This document shows positions 1-11,536 of a stretch of DNA of 64,000 nt, piece after piece. The first letter of the stretch is position 1. Every line of letters begins with the position of its first letter. Location of the stretch: NCBI GenBank assembly GCA_964036275.1, contig OZ038439.1, forward strand, positions 6,950,169-7,014,168, in the 5' to 3' direction. The translations under genes were made by a program, and so were the position numbers. This DNA is from Litoditis marina (lineage: Eukaryota; Nematoda; Chromadorea; Rhabditida; Rhabditidae). The notes beneath the pieces are model-generated. The model saw only the letters and a list, made by a program, of their open reading frames with translations. It was not told where the DNA came from and did not search any database.

Positions 1-43
1 TTCGTTGACTGTGACTCTCACGTAACAATGCCAATGACTATAC

Positions 44-153
44 CTCATCGATACCGTACTCCTTGTCGACGTCCAAACCGATTTCAAACCATCGACGGTG
101 GTAGTGGAGACGGGAATAGCGACGGCGACTAACCGATAGAAGACGGGTCCTGT
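44..153 (-). CDS. possible internal exon of an unrecognised gene (partial)
   Basis: On the minus strand a 110-nt block lies between a TTTCAG acceptor (154-159) and a GTATAG donor (38-43). One frame is open across all 36 codons and reads like real protein, containing HRRWFEIGLDVDKEYGIDE near its end. I do not recognise the family. The remaining exons would be off the left edge and somewhere to the right, but I found no convincing partner exon between 160 and 2170. It may equally be a chance open frame. Confidence 0.35.
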
Positions 154-1380
154 CTGAAAGATTCAAAATAGGAGATAAGTTTTAAATTTCAGTTTGATCA
201 GAAGAGTGTGTGTTAATTCGCCGAAGACAAGCTAAATTCGATCCCATTCTGCGTCTCTCATTTTGTGAACTATTCCTTTCTCCAGCGGAACAAAGAGCGT
301 AGAATAGTGTATGTTTAAAATAGACGTGTTTCGTCTTAGTGGCATAAGATGCCTAAACCTTTTAACCACATATTTCTTCTAAGGTTTCACTCAGCTTAGA
401 GGAGATGATTAGTTCAAATAATGTTTGTTTGTTATTCTAAATCTAAACTCACATTGTAACCAGGTGATAAAGTAGATCAAAACGAGGAGTAGAACAGAGT
501 TGACTGAAATGGAGTCAAACGACAGTTGAATGTCGGACGATTGGTAGAACTCGTTGAACAATTCTAGCAGATGACACTGGAATAGAGTGGTTACCAAGTG
601 GTTAATGAAATCCTCTCAATTCTAATGTATTAAAGGAGACCGGAACACAACTGGAGCAGAGGTTTTGTTTCGGGCTGCTTTTAACTGTATTGAGATCAGA
701 GAGCACACATAACTCGTATATTAGTTTGATCAGTCCCCGTGACATTCACATGACAATGCCGCGCGACACGCAACGCGTCCGATCAAAAAAAGGATACAGC
801 AGCTTTACGAGAAACCATGTTGCTCTCCGGTCTCCTTTAACGGAAAATTTGTTTACAATTGTTCAACTTATAAGTCTACATCATAACCTAACTGCTTAAA
901 GGAACGAGAGACTGAATAAATAACAACCCAAAAGATGACACTGAAAACCAGTGATTACCGGAATGCTGGAATCACCCAAAAAAACCTGGGCAGATATTGT
1001 GAGACTCTGACAAAACTAAAAGTTCCTTACAGTCCATAACACAATGTATATGAAAGTAAATACAATACACGAATTGCAAGGAGTTCCATTATTCTTATGT
1101 CTGCGAATATAAACGCAACCTTTTTCTTGAAAAAACCGATCACATTCTACTTCAATAATTCATTTCACAAATGTACCTGTACATATAACTTCCGTTCATC
1201 CTTGAAAGCAAAAGAATCGACACTCTTTGAAAACTGCGGATCGACCACCATCAATGGCAGAAACGACAGAAATGGGCATTAGAAATGAGGAAAGGTAAGG
1301 AATCAAGGAAACAAAAACGTGTACTTTTACGTGATTCCTCTCCATGCAAACACTGCGGACAAAGAAACAACCCTGCGTTC

Positions 1381-1407
1381 TCTCTCTCTCTTTTTCTCTC
1401 TCTCTCC

Positions 1408-1485
<78 letters not shown>

Positions 1486-1491
1486 TTCTTC
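1381..1491. repeat. (CT)n microsatellite
   Basis: Nearly uninterrupted CT dinucleotides, purest from about 1412 to 1476. Open frames reading Ser-Leu or Arg-Glu repeats through it are artefacts. Confidence 0.95.
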
Positions 1492-2020
1492 TCGTTTGAA
1501 AAACGTCTGAATGAGTATTAGGGATCTCACCCTAGGTTAATACCGGAGATCTACTGTCATCAAATAAAGCCTTTTCCATCTAACTAATTCAGAATCAAGG
1601 TTACGCAGGTTTTTTTTTTACATTTCGGTTCTAACATCGTTAAAGTGGTGTTTTTTTGCGTTTTACGGGATTCCATGGAAAACCAAAAGTATCAGCAATT
1701 AACCCAATGTTGCTAATGTATTTTCATTCTCCAAAATGACTCAAACTCTAAACATTGTTTTATCTTGTCTTGACCGACTTCTTTTACATTCTTTCCGTTG
1801 AACAATCAGCACAAGGTCATCACATTGAACCACGCAACAAACGACGAAACATCTTAATTCTATCTCAGTTCTACATTCACATGTAGTTTTCTAGTCGGAA
1901 TCTTATTTTGCAATATGTTTGCCTCGTTTGTAATTTGGCTTCTCATATTTGCATATGAGTAGTTCATTCTCTGAAGTTCAATTCTCAAGCCCATACAGAC
2001 TGTGTGGCCTCATTCCGCTG

Positions 2021-2092
2021 TGTTTGTAGTTTTATGTCGTTGCATTTTGGCCAAACTTGACATGTATGGCATGAATCGGGATCAAACTACAA
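2021..2092. repeat. short inverted repeat with GTTTGTAGTTT-type arms, copy 1
   Basis: The left arm TGTTTGTAGTTT and right arm ATCAAACTACAA face each other about 50 bp apart. Four similar structures lie in introns downstream (11679, 18004, 20851, 23879), so this is a dispersed family of roughly 70-80 bp. Confidence 0.55.
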
Positions 2093-2149
2093 TTTTTTCT
2101 CAAACCTTGTTTGTTTCAATCTAATTTAATCCCTGAAATGGTTAGAAGA

Positions 2150-2173
2150 TTTTTTTCTGTTTATTTTTCAGAA
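2150..2173 (+). promoter_or_regulatory. likely spliced-leader trans-splice acceptor
   Basis: A T-rich run ends in TTTATTTTTCAG at 2171, only two bases before the ATG at 2174, and no upstream coding exon is visible. This is the usual arrangement of a nematode SL acceptor. A cis intron from an unseen 5' UTR exon is the alternative. Confidence 0.55.
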
Positions 2174-2727
2174 ATGAACTTTCTCCTATTCTTCCTCTTC
2201 GTTTTGTCAATCATTTTCTCTCTCGCCAACACCCAACTCTCCATTCAAGGAGATGATGTGAGTTTTGAAGTTTAAACAAGCGAGCTAATTCACAAAAAAA
2301 CAGGTGTTAAAATTTCATTTTATCTTTAACTCTGCGAGCAGGTTGAACAATTTTGTATTGTAAAAACTGAAATTTGGATGTTCGTGAGAATATTTGTACT
2401 TTTTTTAATGGAAAACTAGGTTAAGTTTGAGTTTTCTTGATTATTTTAGTTCTCGACTTGACCGATAGTCCATTGTTTCACATATGAAAACCTTCATATT
2501 TTGAGCTGGTTCAGCTCGCTTACGGTAGGACTGACCTGTCGTGCTTTTTCTGCGTTTTTGACTCAGAAACCAGTGATTATTTCAAGGATACTTCTAATTA
2601 GACGCGAAATGAAACTATAATTCTGCGTATTGTAATTCCGTAAACCTTATTTTGTCATTTTCAGTTGGTGCTCTCGGCTCCTGAAAACATTCACGTGAGA
2701 CGAGTCCGGGATGTGGGAGACGTATAA
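2174..2727 (+). CDS. small predicted secreted peptide, 48 aa
   Basis: Two exons, 2174-2257 and 2665-2727, join in phase 0 (donor GTGAGT, acceptor TTTTCAG) to give a 48-residue protein. Residues 1-19 (MNFLLFFLFVLSIIFSLAN) form a strong hydrophobic signal peptide. The mature part would be about 28 residues, ending IHVRRVRDVGDV, with an RR pair that could be a processing site. There is no cysteine, so it is not a disulfide-rich peptide. The start sits two bases behind a likely SL acceptor, and an AATAAA signal lies at 2829-2834. The gene converges on the UNC-23-like gene. I do not recognise a family. It is too short to show in simple ORF lists because of the intron, but splice sites, phase, signal peptide and poly(A) signal agree. 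Confidence 0.6.
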
Positions 2728-3193
2728 CATCGAATACTCAGTGGAAGGCAAATAGTCTCGACTGGAAAATCCTTTTCAACTATTCAATGAATACTACGCT
2801 CAATAATCATTAATAAGGGTGATAAATTAATAAACATTTCGTTCGTTCCATTTCATTCAGAAAATCGACATTTCAAACTCATTTGAGAAAAAAACAGGGC
2901 AAAATAGAAAATACAACTTTCTGTCACAACGTATAGGAAGTGAACATCTAAAAACGAGAAAGTACAATGGAGTCAGAATGGTTACGAATTATGTACGATT
3001 TCGTATCAAATACATCGAATACATGCAATACTTACACTAAAAGCGAGGTTTTGTCTCACATTCAATGTGATTGGATTTTTTTGAACTTTTCATAATATGA
3101 AAATTAATACAGCGTGTAATAAGAGGATGATCATGTAGCTGTGGAAATGTTTTGGGTTACGGTAGAATGAGATAATACGCAATGTCACTTCGT

Positions 3194-4100
3194 CTACCAC
3201 TGAGGGGTACAGACTCTTTCGGCTCTCTCGATTTGGCCAATCAGTTGCGCGAGTTTTCGGCGAATCTTCTTCTGGTCGTCGGCTGTACACTCGATTACCT
3301 GGAAAGAGAAGTCGGTCGGTGGCCGAGTGGGTTGGGAGTTAGACTGCTGCTCGAGTACTCGAGAGTTTAATGTTTGCCGGGCTTTAGTTTTGTCATCAAA
3401 CTCTTGTCGTACTTTCTCAAAACGTACTCAAAATGAACATTTCACATAAAAACAGTATTTTCAGTCAAATCTAAAAAAAAAAACGCAAAGAACGTTGAAA
3501 CCACTATGATAAAAAGTATTTTTTCGACGCGAAACGAACTGATAAAATTTGAAATTATAAAAAAAAAGAATACCTGAGCCTGGAATCTCTGGTCGATTGG
3601 ACCCTCCGGCTGATCCGGAGAACAGGCATTCAAATAACGACGGGCGGTCTGTAAATACTGGAATCTGAAGACGGTTTTGGCCGTTCCGGAAAGGATTTAC
3701 GGAAAAGGAAAAGAATAGAAAGGGAAGATGCCAATTCATGCTTATTTTTATAGTGGAAGCAACCTGTTTGATAGTTCTAAAACAGAAAACAGACTGGAAG
3801 GACGGGAAAAAAGATAGAAAGGAACACTCCCAGTCATGCTCACTTTATGGTGCACACAACTTTATACCATTGAAGTATGGTAGGGAAAAGAGAAAAAAAT
3901 TGTATGAAACAAACGATAAGGAAGAGCTAAACAAGGACGCAGTTCAGACATAACCCACCTTAACATAATTCGAGAGAGGTTTGGACGATTTATGGTGTAT
4001 AGCTATGGAAATGAGATGAGAGGTAATGGTAAAACTATAGAGAAAGAGAAGGAGAGAGAGAAAGAGATGGAGGGAAATGGAGCGCTAAAGAAAAAAGAAC

Positions 4101-4166
<66 letters not shown>

Positions 4167-6252
4167 ACGATCCTACTCACCTCTCTTCCGTTTCCGATAT
4201 CTGCCTGTATCTTCTGCATAACTCCCTCGATCAGCTGATTGACTGAAGTGAGCGCCTGTTGTTGTTCCATGCTGCGCGGCGTGTTCACAACCACCTAATT
4301 TACAAAGATCAATAAATCGATATCAGAAGAATCGATAATCAATATTCACCTCATTTTAAATAAATTATAATCTGACAAACTATTATCAATATGTCGTCAG
4401 TTTGATTGTTTTCTGTAGAATCTTGGAGTTAACTAAGTTTGAGCTGTTGGACAGCTACGTCATGGGCGCAAAATACATATGAAAGTAATAAAAAGTTAGG
4501 AAATTAAGTAAATCGTGGAACGAACTCAGAACATTGAGAGAAAAAAAGGTATTTTCACATGTGGAAGTATTTTTCTGCAACTAAGACTACACAAATTGCC
4601 CACCTCGACGGTTTTCGTGCGTGTGGCCAGTCTGTTGGTGGTGGCTGTGATGTCCTCACGATCGCCTGAAAAAGTAGTTTGACGAAGTCATTCTTTTTTG
4701 TTGTATGTTCCATTTTAACATAAACTCATAATACTAGTTGTATTTTTTATACTCTTGGCACCCGTTCACGGAGTGATCAGAATGAGAATTCCCCCACACA
4801 GTTACGAAAAAACAGTACGACCACTAACAGATACAACATTTATCAGGTTTTACTATTAACACGACTCCAAACTAAGCTCCGCCCACCTTGTCCCAACCGC
4901 AGCAGATCTGTGTTGACGATGACATTATTGAGACAATCCATGATCTGCTCTTTTTCCTGCTCCAGAAGAGCCGCCGCTTCTCTGGAAAACGATTTTTCTT
5001 ATTTTCCGGTATTCTAGTTTTTTAAGTCATTCTTCCAATCATTTCACCATAAAATCCACAACTTTTCATCCAACTATTTACCAAAGTGCCAATCGGTACA
5101 CATGTGAAACTTGAAGGAGATACCGTAATTATTTGAGGTTTTTGGTGACTTGTGACTTTAACTAGTTATATTTTGATTTTGTGCAATGTTTGATACATAT
5201 TGTATTACTTCACTAAACCCCTCGTGTTCCTAGTTTGCTACCACTTGACTAGTTTTCTGCGAACAATCAAACACCATGTGTTAGTGACGCGTTCTGCAAA
5301 CATTGTTCGACGTTTCGAAATCAGTTACTCAATGAATCACAAATCATATGCTTTTTCTCTCAAAGAAACCGTCTCTCTAACTTTGAGCTATGAGTTATTA
5401 TTTGGATTCCTCAGGAATTCAAAACCAATAAGTAACATTTATCATTCGTCACTGTGTCTTTTCAGTTTTCTGGAAAAGCGACTTAGGTGAAGTTACGTTC
5501 CAGATCAATATTCTAGCATCTCAATTAGATTCGTTTGCGAAATCTAGCCGCCAACATCTAATGTAATTATTAATCGAATACTATATGAAAAATTTCAGTC
5601 CCTTTTATTACCAAACTTTGACTTTTATTGAAAATGTGGCATTTCCCCTTGAAATTCGTTTGGTACGAAATCGTCTGTGAAAAGTGTGAATCAAGAACGG
5701 GAATGTCATGATTGCGTTCCATTGTAGTCGAATGTCAATCAATCAAACGATGGCGACAAGAGAGAGAAAGAAGGAGAAGAGGGAGAGATAGAGGGAGAGA
5801 GAGAGAAGGAGAAGAGAGAGAGATAGAGGGAGAGAGATAGAAGGAGAAGAGAGAGAGATAGAGGGAGAGAGAGAGAGAAGGAGAGAGAGAGAAACAACGT
5901 TGGACATAGAGATTGCAAAAATAGGTATAGAACAGCAATGGAGTGAGAGCGAGAGTTCGATAGAGAAAAATAAAAGAACGAAATAAAAGAATCGCCTAAC
6001 GCTTGAAACAATAAGTACCTTATGTGTGTACCCAGTTTAATATAGGGATGTAGCTCCATTTGATCAATAACATGGAACATCCGGACTACAAAGTACAAAG
6101 AGCAAAGTTCAAACAACCAACCTGAGCTGTTCGACCCTCTTTTCGACCTCATCCAACATGTTGACGACCTGCTCATTGAAGTCATCTATGCTCTTGTTTC
6201 GGAGGAGAGTCACGGGTACCACACGGGAAGTGCCATTCATTCTGCTGGACAT
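3194..6252 (-). CDS. unc-23: BAG-family Hsp70 co-chaperone (BAG2/UNC-23-like)
   Basis: Six exons on the minus strand: 6122-6252, 4887-4981, 4604-4665, 4181-4294, 3574-3657, 3194-3298. All phases agree and give 196 aa. The protein runs in register with human BAG2 (211 aa): an N-terminal coiled coil (EQEKEQIMDCLNNV), then a stretch ending TNRLATRTKTVEV, then GPIDQRFQAQVIECTADDQK, the BAG2-specific Hsp70-binding module. BAG2 promotes nucleotide exchange on Hsp70 and inhibits the CHIP ubiquitin ligase; the C. elegans homologue UNC-23 maintains muscle attachment. The start shown is the first in-frame ATG of the first recognised exon. That exon has an acceptor at 6266-6267 with an open frame before the ATG, so upstream exons of a longer isoform are possible, but I could not find them. 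Introns hold long GA repeats. Confidence 0.85.
4102..4162. repeat. (GA)n microsatellite in UNC-23-like intron
   Basis: A pure GA run lies just downstream of the donor of the exon at 4181-4294, in the intron on the transcribed minus strand. Confidence 0.95.
5758..5893. repeat. GA-rich imperfect repeat
   Basis: GAGAGAGA blocks alternate with GATAGAGGGAGA units in the largest intron of the UNC-23-like gene. Frames across it are artefacts. Confidence 0.9.
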
Positions 6253-6264
6253 GCGAGAGAGTGG

Positions 6265-6400
6265 GCTGGAATAGGAGGATTAGAGAAAGAGAGAAGGAGG
6301 GTGGGAGAGAGAGAGAGGGAGAAAGGGGAGGATAGAAGATAGAGAAGACACTGAAATGAGAGGATTAGACATGGAGAGATGAGGGAGAGATAGAGAGAGA

Positions 6401-6476
<76 letters not shown>
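6265..6476. repeat. GA-rich repeat with long pure (GA)n
   Basis: An imperfect GA-rich tract passes into a pure run from about 6409 to 6473. It lies immediately upstream of the first recognised UNC-23-like exon. Confidence 0.92.
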
Positions 6477-6477
<1 letters not shown>

Positions 6478-9400
6478 CTAGAAGTTTAAGATAAAAAAGT
6501 ACAGTGACAGATTAGAGCAGCAGAGAGAATGAATAAAACTCTGTGGAAAGAACGTGAAGATGAAAAGAGAAAACGCAGGAGAACAAATAAGGAAAAATCG
6601 AAAGAGAGAGTGAAAGAGAGAGGTAGGAAAGAGTGAGGGATAGCAAGAAAGAGAGAGAGAGAGAAAGCGAGACAAAAAGAGAGACAGGATACATACGAAT
6701 GGCTGGAGTGATAAATACATTAAAGAGGGACACACATAAATGTGGTTCAAAATAAAGTAGTCAGAAAGTGTTCGTTCGCTACTCTTTCGATGAAATTGCA
6801 ATGATAAGCCTTCAATGTAGAGACCGACTACTGACGGATAGAAAAAGGGTGAGCTCCAAAAAGTAAGCCCCGATAAAATCGATAATCTATATCGGGGAAT
6901 GTTTATCATGATCATGAAGTTGGGTTGAGCGAAAAATATAAAATTTCTGTGAACTTGAAGAAAAACTGATTTGATTTCAGTTAATATCATAATTTAGGCT
7001 ACTGGAAGTTTGTTAGACATATTGTCATATTGAAAATTGAGAATTATGAGTTTTCAGCGACGAAGATTTCAATGTCTGGCGTTGGAGGTATAAGAACATT
7101 CCTTTTCTGAAATTTAGAGTTTATTCATTCATGAGGTCTCCACATTTAAGACAACCTTATTGTTCATGATAACATAATAATACTCTTTACAACATTGTCA
7201 AATTGTTCTATAAATCTTGTATCCATGATAAAATAACACAGCTGTGCGAGTGCAATCGAACTAAGCCAAATCGAATTTATATGAAACATGTGTTCCGCTG
7301 TTAACTAAGCGCATTTATGGGCATATTGTTGGAATAATAATTGAATCGGGCGAAAAACATGCAGTTATAGAATGCTTTAGAACACGAATAGAATAATTCA
7401 CTTAACCAGCGATTCAAAAGGAATGTATTGAAACATAAGAGATGGTAACACAAAAAAGTACGCCCCGATAACATAGATGGGCATCTTGTACACATTATTC
7501 ATACAATTCATACAATAAGTTGGTATGATTTGCTTAGAAAAAGAATGTCAACTGTTTGAACTTCGTAGAATATCAAAAAAGTAAAGAAGCAGCGATATTG
7601 AATGAATACGGCGAACAAACTCATGAAATACACAATGGAAATTATTTCGTAATGCAAACCTACAAAACAAGTGCTCAAACCATGGGAAGGAGAGACATTA
7701 CAATGTATTTCAGTGTTAGAGAGGATAAATAAAAGAGAGTCTGAAATGAAATGAAGAAAACATTGACCGCGTGTGTAGTCAGGCTTTTAAGACCATTAAT
7801 ATGTGCTGTCACTATGTCATCTAGGTAATTTATATTTATATTTAATCTTTATATGAAAATACATTGTTGCATTATTAGTTGGATTGAATGGATAGAACTT
7901 TCAGCTATGAGTCAGGCGGGGGCATAACCCGTTCATTCAATGCAAATGCAGATGGAATTCGAGGAATTCCCGGAATTGTTGCGAAATATTGCAGACCGAT
8001 TGATTTTGGTGATGAAGAAAGTTGGAGAATTTCAACAATTGTTGAACTTATCGGAATTGAAAAGGGAATTGCAAGGATGGTTTGAATAAGCATTTCTGAA
8101 AAATAAGGAAAGTTCGAGAATTCTATAAATTGAAATTTTTATCTGGGAACTCAATGGTATTTTCCTACATGAAATGATTAACATCAAGGAAGTTCCGAAA
8201 TGTTGAAAGCAACTAGGTTACAGAAAAGTGTAGTTGAACCATGAAAACACATAATTTATGTTTTGTTATTGTTATCGGCGTATTTTGTTTTCTATCAAGA
8301 AATTGGCGACCATCAACATTTCCGGCAGCAGCACGTGTTACAACTTGGGCAGAAATCAATAACTATGAATAACAGAAATAGTTCATAAATCTAGTAAACT
8401 GTTATTTGGGCGGAAAATGGTAGTGGATCTGGCAAATATTTCTATTTTCCGTAAAATGTTCGATTGTTCTCAAGGTTACTTTTCACATAAAAACCAGACA
8501 CGACTATGGTCTGCGATTGTGGTGTTGTAATAGTGGAAATGAACAAAAGGGAACAAAAGGTAGAGGACGGAAATGGTTTTCATGATTCTCTCAACAGGTT
8601 GGTTTTGATATTTAATTGATATATAATATTCGAATGGAATCATCAATCAACAATAAATTCCTATAATAATTCCTGGTCAGGCAAGGTTTTGATGAAAACA
8701 AACTTTTTTGAATTTTAATACTTTTAAATCATATCGAACCATAATTCATAGCGGAATTGAGACAATTTTCATGAACCTAGTACTCAGATCGAATGACTGT
8801 TCTTTTGAAATAGTGGTATTACGATTATCAGATTTGCTCAAAATCTTTATCCATCAAATGTGTAGGGAGATCGTTAACTCATCGAATAACCAGATTTGAC
8901 AAAAAACAAGGCGATATATTGGCCGAAGTTGATAAACGAATTATAGGAAAGTGTTCTGTAGAACAATTACGCTTCAAACCCCAAATGCATCTCTCTGTCA
9001 GCAAAGATACCTTATCAAAGATTCGAAACAATAAGAGCTTCTTATCTGCGTAAGAACGCAGAATTGAACAATAGTTAACGTTTGATGATTTGAAAAAAAC
9101 GTTACGAAACACGAAAACTGAAAAATTGTACAAACTTTCAGTGAACTGGAACCAAACTTAAAAATGTCATAAGTTGAGCATGATAAACTATTCAGCATTA
9201 CAACATTCGCAAAAGTTATTTCTCGAAAGTTTGCCTTAAACATTATATCACCAAAGTTTGCTTTTAAATGTATTTTCTGATGGGAAGAAATTTCGTCATT
9301 TCTATACGAAATACCATTGAAGGAGGCGGGACGAGCGGTTTTATTGGGAAGCACGAGAAACATCGCGAGAGGATTACGATTTTGGGAGAAAGAAGTAGAG

Positions 9401-9758
9401 AGGGAGGGAGAAAGATAGAAAGGAAGAAACAGAGGAAGGGAAAAAATTAGAGAAACAGAAGGGTAAAAAGAGACTGAGAGAGAGAGAGAGAGAGAGAGAA
9501 AGTGACAACGAGGAGTTAAAAAAGACGGTTAGAAAGTGAGAAAAGGGGAGGTAGAGAGAAAGAGGGGGGATGCACAGGTTGGTTTCATTCTTTCCTGAAA
9601 CAACTGTAATTGGCAGGCTGCCAAAGTCCACATATAAATGACGAGGACTATACTCTTTATGTGACAATTAACAGTTAACAAGGAGGGGTAAAAGTAGTGA
9701 TTGTTGGCGTAGTGGGAACCTGTTTGGAACCACACCCAGTGAAAGAGTAGACACGCCA

Positions 9759-9793
<35 letters not shown>

Positions 9794-11186
9794 GAGAGAG
9801 AGAGAAAAAGAGGGGGAGAGAAAGCGAGATAGTGAGGGGCTAAAGGAAAGACATAAAATCCAAAGATCGCTTCATAATATTCTAGTTTTTCGTACTGGAA
9901 AATGACACAATTGTGTTGCAATTTGAGTGCGAACTGCCAGAAAAATAAGGTCATTTGTAGTATAATTACCGGAGATCAATTGACTTCATAACAGACAAGG
10001 ATTCAGGGTATAGTTATCATACTCGTTGTGAATTATGTGTAGCCGCACTGAAAATGAAAAATCACCGATCAGTTGTATCATTGATCAGGTGTACAATAAA
10101 AAAACTCGTTTCCTGATAAAACTTTCCAGTAAAAATATTAGACACTTTACAGTTGAATGAAATGAGTGTTATTATTCATACTCGAACACTTTTGAAAGAT
10201 GTTTATAGTAAAGTCACGTTTAAATGTAAAATCCACATACCAATTTTCAGAAATACAACGGAGAGTTCACCTCGAAACACAGCTAAAAGCTATAACAAAT
10301 GTTTAAAAACATTATTTTAAACAGCACAAGTTTTTGATTAGAAACCAAAATTTCATCGATATCTAATGTTGGAGGAGAACGTTTAACGGTGAGGTTAATA
10401 GTTGTGAAAAATAAAAAAACGATAAAAACGACTTATAACTAAATTGTCATATTCAATACTTCAGGTGTTTCCAGGGAAAGTGGTGACTGTTTTTGGCTCA
10501 AACGCACATTTATGAAATGCAAGCGCAAACAGAAACTACTTTAATTAAATAAATAAGTAAAACCAAATACTAACAGTGTACATGGTTAGTCATTTTTCGA
10601 TGCCTCAGGTATTTTGAGTGAAAGTGGTGAATAGTGGGGAAAAGACGTGTGCTAAGTTGAACAGGCGGCTCTTGTTTGCCATTTGCGCGAGAAAGACGAA
10701 AGAGCGTGGGAATGGAGAGACGCAGACAGTCTGTGGCGACCGGAAGTTTCTCGCGCAGTTAAGAGATCATTTTTCAGGTGATTTCGAAAACACTCGAAAT
10801 AATCGATAACCCGTTTTTCAACTCCGACAGTAGTACAGGAAAAGTCATAGAAGACGTTGGATGGTTGGTGTTGAAACCTGATCTTCATAAAATTTCTCAC
10901 GATTGCACTTATGAAAATGCTGCAGAACATTTTTTGAATAGAATATCATTGAATTAGTTCATCAAAAAATGTATGAAATTTGCAAAAGACGAAATTCAAA
11001 TATTGAGAAATTCCAAAATCATGACTTGTTTCTTTTGTAATAAGTTATCAACGTTCATTGTATTTCAACAGAATCGAAAGTTTTTTTGCCAAAAGAAATG
11101 TCTCTTCAGCTTATTGGTTGAGAATTGAATGCAGACATAAACTGGAATTCCGCTCGGGTGTCCGATGCTAAGCACTCTCATGACAT
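6477..11186. other. long intergenic stretch upstream of the UNC-23-like gene
   Basis: No exon could be supported. Contents: further GA repeats (about 9473-9500 and 9761-9826), AT-rich sequence, a short hairpin-like CCCCGATA..TATCGGGG pair at 6869-6897, and a GAGACGCAGACAG hairpin at 10716-10741. It probably holds promoter and 5' sequence for the UNC-23-like gene. Confidence 0.5.
10716..10741. repeat. GAGACGCAGACAG / CTGTGG hairpin
   Basis: GAGACGCAGACAG is followed at once by its near complement TCTGTGGCG, making a short hairpin. Relatives lie at 41028-41075 and 42816-42882, and the core reads CTGCGTCTC on the minus strand. It could be a promoter element for minus-strand transcription or a mobile hairpin. 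Confidence 0.4.
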
Positions 11187-11258
11187 GGCCGGATGGTCTA
11201 GGGGTATGATTCTCGCTTTGGGTGCGAGAGGTCCCGGGTTCGAATCCCGGTTCGGCCC
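11187..11258 (+). tRNA. tRNA-Pro (anticodon UGG)
   Basis: A complete 72-nt cloverleaf. The 7-bp acceptor stem is GGCCGGA with TTCGGCC, the discriminator base is C, the anticodon stem is CTCGC/GCGAG around loop TTTGGGT (anticodon TGG at 11219-11221), and the T arm is CCGGGTTCGAATCCCGG. No intron. Its 3' end is complementary to the primer-binding site of the retrotransposon at 63043-63056. Confidence 0.97.
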
Positions 11259-11536
11259 AAATTTTTGATTTGAACTGTTTTCGCCCCTCTGAAGAAATTC
11301 ATTTCGAACCCCTGAAAGTCGTGAAACACATGCGACACAACGTCGAAGTGAAAGGTGCAACATGTTCAGTTTTGTTTTGATTAAAGCGAGCGATAAACTA
11401 AGGTGATAAAGAATAAAAGAATAATTTTATAGGGAATAAGCTAAACTTTCATATTTCTGAGCTTGCTTTAAAGGGAACCAAGAGCTTCAAAAGGAACCAA
11501 ACACAAAAACAAAGATCGGTTTCAACTTTATTACAT
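11259..11536. other. intergenic, 3' flank of the four-TM gene
   Basis: No gene. The minus-strand AATAAA signal of the four-TM gene overlaps 11528-11533, directly after its stop codon. Confidence 0.6.

Larger units (their letters stand above)
154..2173. other. intergenic stretch, no supported gene
   Basis: No exon with paired splice sites and a coding-like frame was seen on either strand. It holds a CT microsatellite (1381-1491), a short inverted repeat (2021-2092) and a CTGCGTCTC-type motif near 247-256. It probably contains the promoter and outron of the small gene that starts at 2174. Confidence 0.5.

Noticed and set aside
1285..1530. Overlapping open frames of Ser-Leu or Arg-Glu repeats
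   Set aside because: Translation of a CT microsatellite. The same holds at 4085-4294, 5735-6185, 6478-6990, 9374-9954, 21761-22288 and 34214-34507.
7888..8085. 65-codon frame in the intergenic region
   Set aside because: No splice or start context and an equally long frame on the opposite strand; composition not protein-like.
9529..9954. 141-codon minus-strand frame
   Set aside because: Passes through a GA microsatellite; no splice support or recognisable domain.
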